Assembly (NCBI GenBank): GCA_949285935.1
Contig: CASEAH010000038.1
Location: 1 to 39,476, forward strand
Reading direction: 5' to 3'
DNA length: 39,476 bases
Source: an uncultured Oscillospiraceae bacterium
Lineage (GTDB): Bacteria > Bacillota > Clostridia > Oscillospirales > Ruminococcaceae
Shown here: positions 34,243 to 39,476 of the stretch, piece after piece
How the letters are laid out: each line of letters opens with the position of its first letter
Numbering within the stretch: position 1 is the stretch's first letter
Notes under the pieces: model-generated
Database searches by the model: none
What the model was told of the DNA's origin: nothing
The model's input: the letters and a program-made list of their open reading frames with translations, nothing else
Translations under genes and position numbers: made by a program

Positions 34243-34279
34243 AAACAGCCCGGAAATCTCTGTATAAGGATGGTGCTCC

Positions 34280-35341
34280 ATGGAACTGACGCAGATGCTT
34301 CAGGAAGCGGTACGCAAAGGCGCTTCAGATATTTTTATGGTTTCAGGCCTGCCGCTGGCTTATAAGATTGGCAACCAGATCATAGCCCAGGAAGGTGAAA
34401 AGCTGATTCCGGCCCGGACGGCGGAACTGATTGCCGGTGTTTATCAAATGGCAGGAGAGCGGGATATGAACATCCTGAGGGAAACGGGTGATGATGACTT
34501 CTCCTTTTCTCTGCAGGGTGTATCCCGCTTCCGGGTCAGTGCTTACCGCCAGCGGGGTTCCCTGGCTGCGGTGATCCGGGTGGTCGCCTTTGACCTGCCG
34601 GATCCCCAGGCATTGGGAATCCCGGAAACAGTGCTGAACCTTTCTCAGCGGACCAAAGGCCTGGTGCTGGTTACGGGCCCGGCGGGAAGCGGCAAGTCCA
34701 CTACCCTGGCCTGTATCATTGACCGGATCAATAATACCCGCAATGCCCATGTCATTACGTTGGAGGATCCCATCGAATACCTGCACAGCCACAAAAAGAG
34801 TGTGGTGAGCCAGCGGGAGATCTCTACCGATACGGCGAGCTATGTGACTGCTCTCCGGGCGGCGCTGCGCCAGGCGCCGGACGTGATCCTGCTGGGAGAA
34901 ATGCGGGACCAGGAAACCATCGCCACAGCTATGACCGCTGCTGAAACAGGGCACCTGGTTTTTTCCACTCTACATACGGTGGGAGCAGCCAATACCGTCG
35001 ACCGGATCATTGACGCTTTCCCTCCCAACCAGCAGGCCCAGGTACGGGTGCAGCTTTCCATGGTATTGCAGGGAGTGGTAAGTCAGCAGCTTATTCCCGC
35101 TGAGGACGGCTCTGTAGCCCCTGCCTTTGAAATCATGCTTTGCAACGGAGCCATCCGTAATATGATCCGGGAATCCAAAATCCATCAGATGGATACCGTT
35201 ATTTATTCTTCCGCGGGAGAAGGCATGGTAAGCATGGACGGAAGCATCCTGGAACTGTACAAGCAGGGACGGATCAGCGCCCGGAATGCGGTTATTTACA
35301 GCACCAATGCCGATCTGATGGCAAAGAGGACCCAGGGCTGA
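34280..35341 (+). CDS. pilT: PilT-type retraction ATPase
   Basis: A hexameric secretion ATPase of the PilT branch, 353 aa. It has the PAS-like N-terminal domain (SDIFMVSGLPLAYKI), Walker A GPAGSGKST (133-141), Asp box (ITLEDPIEYLH), Walker B region (PDVILLGEMRD), His box (STLHT), and AIRNMIRE (291-298), which corresponds to the AIRNLIRE motif needed for pilus retraction in PilT proteins. PilT normally works opposite an assembly ATPase (PilB), but no such gene is in the window. ATG 34280 is 37 nt after the PilX-like gene; the upstream ribosome site is weak. Cytoplasmic, at the PilC-like platform. Confidence 0.93.
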   Translation: MELTQMLQEAVRKGASDIFMVSGLPLAYKIGNQIIAQEGEKLIPARTAELIAGVYQMAGERDMNILRETGDDDFSFSLQGVSRFRVSAYRQRGSLAAVIRVVAFDLPDPQALGIPETVLNLSQRTKGLVLVTGPAGSGKSTTLACIIDRINNTRNAHVITLEDPIEYLHSHKKSVVSQREISTDTASYVTALRAALRQAPDVILLGEMRDQETIATAMTAAETGHLVFSTLHTVGAANTVDRIIDAFPPNQQAQVRVQLSMVLQGVVSQQLIPAEDGSVAPAFEIMLCNGAIRNMIRESKIHQMDTVIYSSAGEGMVSMDGSILELYKQGRISARNAVIYSTNADLMAKRTQG

Positions 35342-35369
35342 CGAGTAGCTGACAGGAGGCTGCACAGAT

Positions 35370-35771
35370 ATGAAAGAATGTCTTACAGACCGGGATCTTC
35401 AGCTGGTAGAAGAGGCACGGAAAGCGATCAGCCGCAGCTATGACCCGGTAGGTTTTGACCACACAGTAGGCGCGGCGGTGCTCTGTACCGATGGGGAGAT
35501 CTATACCGGGATCAATCTTTATTCTGTTCATGGAGCCTGTGGAGAATTTATTGCCCTTGGAGCTGCCATGACCCATGGCCAGAGAAGCTTTGAAACGATT
35601 GTAGCAGTGGAAGGAGCAGAAGGCGAGAGAGTCCTGCCGCCATGCGGCAACTGCCGTCAAATGCTTTGTCATTATGCTCCCGGCTGCCGGGTGATCCTCT
35701 CGGGGGAAGAGGGGCTGTTTAAAGTCCCGGTGGAAGAACTGCTCCCCTACGCTTATGAGGTTCAGCCGTGA
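35370..35771 (+). CDS. Cytidine-deaminase-like zinc enzyme
   Basis: The 133-aa protein has the zinc deaminase fold of the Cdd/blasticidin-S deaminase group. The catalytic motif is HGACGEF (Cys57, Glu59, where classic CDA has CAE) and the second metal motif is PPCGNCRQ (Cys92, Cys95). DHTVGAAVLCTDGEIYTGINL precedes them in pieces. Residues before the active Cys (VHGAC) are closer to blasticidin-type deaminases than to B. subtilis Cdd. AGGAGG precedes ATG 35370. Last gene before the terminator; a link to the filament genes is not apparent and may be accidental. Confidence 0.85.
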   Translation: MKECLTDRDLQLVEEARKAISRSYDPVGFDHTVGAAVLCTDGEIYTGINLYSVHGACGEFIALGAAMTHGQRSFETIVAVEGAEGERVLPPCGNCRQMLCHYAPGCRVILSGEEGLFKVPVEELLPYAYEVQP

Positions 35772-35790
35772 AGATACAGGAACCATCCTC

Positions 35791-35840
35791 AAAAATTTTT
35801 GTGCAGGGAAGTCTTTAAGACACTCTGCACAAATTTTTAT
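35791..35840 (+). terminator. Terminator of the pilus-like/deaminase run
   Basis: TTTGTGCAG (35798-35806) pairs with CTGCACAAA (35825-35833); an A5/T5 extension and T-run (35834-35838) follow, and the loop contains a GTCTT/AAGAC pair. Confidence 0.75.
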
Positions 35841-35848
35841 TGAATGAA

Positions 35849-35875
35849 AAAGCCACCGGGTTATCCGGTGGCTTT
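35849..35875 (-). terminator. Terminator downstream of pepT
   Basis: Perfect 11-bp stem 35849-35859 with 35865-35875. On the minus strand it is followed by TTTTTC, which suits the pepT transcript although it is about 200 nt past the stop. Confidence 0.65.
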
Positions 35876-36079
35876 AAAAACAGCTGCACTCCCAATATCC
35901 AAATCAAAAGGAAAAGGGTAATGGGATGGTATGAATTTTTCTCATCCCGTCAGAAGCAACGTCAGAATCGTTCTGCAAAATAAAAGCTTGGAGAATCATG
36001 AGCTGAAAAGCCCTTCAGATCCCGGCATATTTCTGAACGATAGGGGATACATTATATGGAAATCAAAAGGCCGTTTGCT

Positions 36080-37315
36080 TTATTGGTCCCAATCAGATGA
36101 GGCGTAACGCTTTACCAAAGCGACCAGAAGCTGTGTTACTTTTTCCATAGCCTGCACCGGAATAAATTCAAAAGGACCATGGAAATTGAAACCGCCGGTA
36201 CACAGGTTGGGGCAGGGAAGTCCCATGAAGGAAAGCCGGGCCCCGTCCGTACCGCCGCGGATAGGCACCACCATGGGAGAGATCCCCAGTTCTTCCATGG
36301 CAAGACGGGCGTTGCGGATGAGATGAAAATGGGGAAGGATCTGCTCTTTCATGTTGCGGTAGGAGTCAGAGATAACAGCCGTGACGGTGCCTGCACCATA
36401 AACACTGTTGAGATATTCTGCAGCAGCCAGAAAACGATCCTTTTTTTCCTGGAAGCGAGCAGCGTCGTGATCCCGGATCAGATATTCCATAGAAGCTTTT
36501 TCCACAGTTCCCTGAAGCTGATCCAAATGGAAAAAGCCTTCATATCCTTCGGTATAGGCGGGATTTTGCTCAGGGGGGAGCAGGCGATGCAGCTCCATGG
36601 CTACCAGCAGAGCATTGACCATCTTGTTTTTGGCAGAACCGGGATGGATGCTTTTGCCCCGGATAGCAACCTTGACATTGGCGGCATTGAAATTCTCATA
36701 CTCCAGTTCTCCCAGTTCCCCGCCGTCCACGGTATAGGCAAAATCTGCACCAAAACCCTGGACATCAAAATAAGCAGGGCCATTCCCCACTTCCTCATCA
36801 GGGGTAAAAGCGATACGGATGGGGCCGTGGGGGATTTTTTCTTCCAGAACGAGCTGGGCCATGGACATGATCTCGGACACGCCCGCCTTGTCGTCTGCCC
36901 CCAGAAGAGTGGTGCCGTCGGTAACGATCAGATCCTGACCCTTGCAGCGTTCCAGGCATTCAAACTCCTCAGGCGAAAGATGGAGATCCAGGGTGGGATT
37001 GAGCAGGATGTCTTCACCGTTATAGTTGGGGACAATCCGCGCTTTGATGTTGGTGCCGCTGCAGGCGGGGGCAGTATCCATGTGGGCAATAAAGCCCAGA
37101 ACGGGGCGGTCCTCCAGACCGGGTGTGGGAGGAAGGGAAGCATAGACATAGCCGTGTTCATCCAGACGGGCATCTTCGGCGCCCATTTCTTTCAGCTCCT
37201 GAGCCAGCAAACGCCCCAGTGCCAGCTGTTTTTGTGTGCTGGGGACAGTCTCCTGATCCGGGGCCGACTGGGTATCAAAACCAACATAACGGAGAAAACG
37301 TTGGGCAGTATTCAT
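36080..37315 (-). CDS. pepT: Peptidase T (tripeptide aminopeptidase)
   Basis: PepT is a cytoplasmic M20 zinc aminopeptidase that removes the first residue of tripeptides. The 411-aa protein has metal ligands in GFIAHMDTAP (His78, Asp80), LLGADDKAG and TPDEEVG, plus YTVDGGELGELEYENFNAA and RGGTDGARLSF. ATG 37315 has AGGAGG (minus strand) at good spacing; the nineteen codons upstream in frame include the promoter. It is a single-gene unit diverging from trhA. Confidence 0.96.
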   Translation of the reverse strand: MNTAQRFLRYVGFDTQSAPDQETVPSTQKQLALGRLLAQELKEMGAEDARLDEHGYVYASLPPTPGLEDRPVLGFIAHMDTAPACSGTNIKARIVPNYNGEDILLNPTLDLHLSPEEFECLERCKGQDLIVTDGTTLLGADDKAGVSEIMSMAQLVLEEKIPHGPIRIAFTPDEEVGNGPAYFDVQGFGADFAYTVDGGELGELEYENFNAANVKVAIRGKSIHPGSAKNKMVNALLVAMELHRLLPPEQNPAYTEGYEGFFHLDQLQGTVEKASMEYLIRDHDAARFQEKKDRFLAAAEYLNSVYGAGTVTAVISDSYRNMKEQILPHFHLIRNARLAMEELGISPMVVPIRGGTDGARLSFMGLPCPNLCTGGFNFHGPFEFIPVQAMEKVTQLLVALVKRYASSDWDQ

Positions 37316-37348
37316 AGCAACCTCCTGAGAAAGTAATATTTCAACTTT

Positions 37349-37377
37349 ACTATATGCCCCTGAACCCTCCAAGTCAA
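37349..37377 (-). promoter_or_regulatory. Promoter of pepT
   Basis: On the minus strand TTGACT (37377-37372), 17-bp spacer, TATAGT (37354-37349). It gives a leader of about 25-30 nt. Confidence 0.75.
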
Positions 37378-37388
37378 GAATAAATCTG

Positions 37389-37417
37389 TTGACTTACAGG
37401 ACGACATGATATAATAT
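37389..37417 (+). promoter_or_regulatory. Promoter of trhA
   Basis: TTGACT (37389-37394) with TAATAT (37412-37417) at 17 bp, or TATAAT (37410-37415) at 15 bp. It lies back-to-back with the pepT promoter and gives a long leader of about 170 nt before trhA. Confidence 0.65.
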
Positions 37418-37595
37418 AGTATATAGTTTTATATACCATATATAAAAGTGTTTAATATCGAATGGTAAAGGGGAAATCCATTCCCGGTTTGGATATACTG
37501 ATACTGGATATTTAAACCTGTGGAAGAGAGCAGAAAAAATTTTGTCCGGCAGTGTGAAAGGAATGCTCTTACATAAAACGTCAAAGGAGGCCATG

Positions 37596-38249
37596 ATGGT
37601 GAATCCAGATGATATTTTAAAGCGATATACCACAGGAGAAGAAATACTCAATGCAGTTTCCCATGGCGTGGGAGCGGTTTTTGCCATTGTAGGAACTACT
37701 TTGTTGGTAGCCGCATCCGCCTTACAGGGGGATGGGTTCAAATTGGCTGCATCCATCATTTACGGTGCCTCCCTGATGATTTTGTATGTGATGTCTACCC
37801 TGTACCACTCCTTTACCCGGCCGCGCCTGAAGGAAATTTTCCGGGTGTTGGATCATTGCAGCATTTTTCTGCTGATTGCCGGGACGTATACTCCCTTTAC
37901 GCTGATAACCCTTCGCAATACATCCGGTTGGTATCTGTTTGCCTTTATCTGGGCAGCCACAGTGATCGGCGTCCTCCTTAATGTTATCAGCATCCAGCGC
38001 TTCCGATATTTTTCCATGGCATGCTACCTCATTATGGGATGGTCGATTGTGGTCACCTTTAAGCCTTTGGCGGAAGGACTTCCGACCGTGGGATTGGGGC
38101 TGTTGGTGGCAGGAGGACTCTTTTATACCGTAGGAATCCTGTTTTACGCAATGAAGAAGAAACGCTATATGCATGGTGTATGGCACTTTTTCGTATTGGG
38201 CGGCAGTGTCTTCCACTACCTGTGTGTTCTGCAATATGTGATCCTGTAA
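37596..38249 (+). CDS. trhA: Hemolysin III / TrhA family membrane protein
   Basis: A seven-helix PAQR-superfamily membrane protein of 217 aa. Landmarks: ILNAVSHGVGAVFAIVG, MSTLYHSF, LDHCSIFLLIAGTYTPF, and the C-terminal HGVWHFFVLGGSVFHY. The His residues in SHG, YHS, DH and HGVWH are the family's putative zinc ligands. The family was once called hemolysin III; TrhA has been linked to membrane-fluidity control. ATG 37596 (or 37593) follows AAAGGAGG (37583-37590). It is the last chromosomal gene before the mobile-element end. Confidence 0.93.
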   Translation: MVNPDDILKRYTTGEEILNAVSHGVGAVFAIVGTTLLVAASALQGDGFKLAASIIYGASLMILYVMSTLYHSFTRPRLKEIFRVLDHCSIFLLIAGTYTPFTLITLRNTSGWYLFAFIWAATVIGVLLNVISIQRFRYFSMACYLIMGWSIVVTFKPLAEGLPTVGLGLLVAGGLFYTVGILFYAMKKKRYMHGVWHFFVLGGSVFHYLCVLQYVIL

Positions 38250-38258
38250 ATAAAACAG

Positions 38259-38325
38259 CCGCCTCGGGTGCCTATCGATAGGTACGAAATCTGACCCATC
38301 GGAGCCCCGGGGGGCTAGGAGGCGG
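38259..38325 (+). ncRNA. Compact structured RNA-like region between trhA and recombinase
   Basis: CCGCCTC (38259-38265) pairs with GAGGCGG (38319-38325) as a closing helix. Inside it GGGT (38266-38269) pairs with ACCC (38294-38297) around a CCTATCGATAGG palindrome (38271-38282), and AGCCC (38303-38307) pairs with GGGCT (38312-38316). The closing helix shares bases with the terminator that follows. It could be a riboswitch-like element or the terminus of the mobile element. Confidence 0.4.
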
Positions 38326-38348
38326 ACAGCTATGGCTGTCCGCCTTTT
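38321..38348 (+). terminator. Terminator after trhA
   Basis: Perfect 10-bp stem (38321-38330 with 38335-38344), TATG loop, TTTT. Its 5' arm overlaps the 3' strand of the preceding closing helix, so the two folds exclude each other. Confidence 0.85.
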
Positions 38349-38351
38349 CCG

Positions 38352-39476
38352 TTATGCGGGAATATCTTGCAGTTGTGGGATATTGGCTGATTCCGAGTTA
38401 AGCAGGGATGCGGATAAGGCGGGCTTTGCTTCACCCGGCAACATCCCGCTGTCCACCGCGCCGATATCCCGGTAGAAGATGCGCACGCTCTGCCCGCTGC
38501 TGCGGGAGTATTTCTTTCCCCGTTCCCCGATCTCGATCCGCCGGATGAACAACCGCAGCAGGTCCGGCGTCAGCTCCTCTATGGCGGTGTACCGCTTGGC
38601 TTTCTCAATGAAGGCCTCCACGTTGGCGACAGAAGCCCGCAGTTCTTCCAGCCTGGCCTCCATCCTGGGGATGGCTTCCTCCCGCGCCTTCTGCTCGGCG
38701 TTGTAGTCGGCGGAGAGCATCCGGAACTGCTCGTTGGTCACCCGACCCAGCACATTGTCCTCGTAGAGCCGCTTGAACAGCGCTGACAACTCCCCGCACC
38801 GCTTCTTCCCAGCGTCCAGTTCCTTTTGCAGCCGGGAGATCTCCCGGCGCAGCTGGGCGCTGTTTTTCTGCTGGATGTACTCGGCAAACTGCCGCTCCTT
38901 CTTCCGGGCGAAATGGGTGACCCTTTTCAGATCGTCCAGAACAATGGCTTTCAGATCCCGTTCCAGGATCTGATGGGGCGTGCAGAACGCCTTCCCCTTC
39001 TTGCCATAGGTGGAGCACCGGAAGTAGTACTGATCCTCCCGCATCTTCTCGGTCCGGCAGAGCACCAAATACCCGCCGCAGTCGGCGCAGTAGACCAGCC
39101 CGGAGAACAGCCCCGGCTCCTCCATGTGCTTGGGCGCCCGGCGCTTGTGCCGGCGCACCTCCCGGACAATCTCCCAGAGCTCCTGGGAGATGAGGGGCTC
39201 GTGGGTGTTCTCCACCAGCGCCTGCTCACTCTCCGGGCGCTTTACCTCCGCCTTGTTCTTGTAGGAGACGGTGGTGGTCCGCAGCCCCAGGGTATGGCCC
39301 CGGTAGACGATGTTGTCCAGGATGTGGGCCACCGACGCCCCCGACCAGTGGCAGGGCTGGCTGGTGTCCAATCCACAGAGGGCCGCTCCTGTCCGGCGGA
39401 AGTAATAGTTGGAGGGGTTGAGCACCTGCTCCGCCGTCAGCTGCCGGGCGATCTGGCTGGGGCCTTTCCCGGCGGC
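38352..39476 (-). CDS. Large serine recombinase, C-terminal part (truncated by window end)
   Basis: The frame is open to the window edge, so the catalytic resolvase domain lies outside. The visible 374 residues hold the end of the recombinase DNA-binding domain (VAHILDNIVYRGHTLGLRTTTVSYKNK in pieces), a zinc ribbon with CADCGG and later cysteines (RCSTYG, FCTPH), a coiled coil (about 38600-38900) and a C-terminal DUF4368-like segment (IRRIEIGERGKKYSRSSGQSVRIFYRDIG in pieces). Such proteins integrate and excise transposons and ICEs. Its base composition looks higher in GC than trhA, suggesting recent transfer. The stop at 38352 marks the element's left end region. Confidence 0.9.
   Translation of the reverse strand, partial: AAGKGPSQIARQLTAEQVLNPSNYYFRRTGAALCGLDTSQPCHWSGASVAHILDNIVYRGHTLGLRTTTVSYKNKAEVKRPESEQALVENTHEPLISQELWEIVREVRRHKRRAPKHMEEPGLFSGLVYCADCGGYLVLCRTEKMREDQYYFRCSTYGKKGKAFCTPHQILERDLKAIVLDDLKRVTHFARKKERQFAEYIQQKNSAQLRREISRLQKELDAGKKRCGELSALFKRLYEDNVLGRVTNEQFRMLSADYNAEQKAREEAIPRMEARLEELRASVANVEAFIEKAKRYTAIEELTPDLLRLFIRRIEIGERGKKYSRSSGQSVRIFYRDIGAVDSGMLPGEAKPALSASLLNSESANIPQLQDIPA

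Noticed and set aside
36179-37336. 385-codon plus-strand frame opposite pepT
   Set aside because: Shadow of pepT, which has a complete set of catalytic motifs.

Overview
The window reads as a chromosome segment of a spore-forming Gram-positive Clostridia bacterium, probably close to the Oscillospiraceae/Ruminococcaceae. The signs are a SpoVT-type sporulation regulator, the Firmicutes order rimP-nusA-rnpM-ylxQ-infB-rbfA-nrnA-truB-ribF-rpsO-pnp, strong Shine-Dalgarno sites with frequent GTG/TTG starts, a sortase, a BTAD-type regulator, and moderately GC-rich coding sequence. The taxonomic placement is inference. Nearly everything is chromosomal core. Only the right edge (about 38.26-39.48 kb) looks like the end of an integrated mobile element.

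Layout. 1-568: SpoVT-like protein with an unrecognisable DNA-binding half. 650-12400: translation/RNA operon covering ribosome maturation, transcription elongation, IF2, tRNA pseudouridylation, nanoRNA turnover, flavin adenylylation, S15 and PNPase, with internal promoters, hairpins and a structured pnp leader. 12450-18540: CNNM-type membrane protein, proline synthesis (proB-proA), an acidic-tailed membrane-anchored protein, and an amidohydrolase. 18750-22060: secreted protein, nicotinate phosphoribosyltransferase and uridine phosphorylase (nucleotide salvage). 22239-27166: zinc-ribbon protein and EamA exporter (minus), DUF362 protein (plus), MATE exporter (minus). 27236-35840: a BTAD regulator diverging from a nine-gene run: sortase, transglutaminase-like lipoprotein, PilC/GspF-like protein, four small membrane-anchored (pseudo)pilin-like proteins, a PilT-type ATPase and a cytidine-deaminase-like protein. 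36080-38249: pepT and trhA, divergent. 38259-39476: a compact structured terminator region, then the C-terminal part of a large serine recombinase that runs off the window.

The best candidate for an undescribed system is 27.2-35.8 kb. It looks like a minimal type IV filament or secretion-like machine with a retraction-type (PilT) ATPase but no assembly ATPase, prepilin peptidase or PilM/N/O alignment proteins in the locus. It is coupled to a sortase and to a transglutaminase-fold lipoprotein that carries an internal LPQTG motif between its acidic linker and its folded domain. Other points worth a look are the degenerate SpoVT N-terminus, the 30-bp repeat array in IF2, the divergent riboflavin-kinase half of RibF, the pnp leader structure, an amidohydrolase lacking its usual glutamate, and the structured RNA-like region next to the recombinase.
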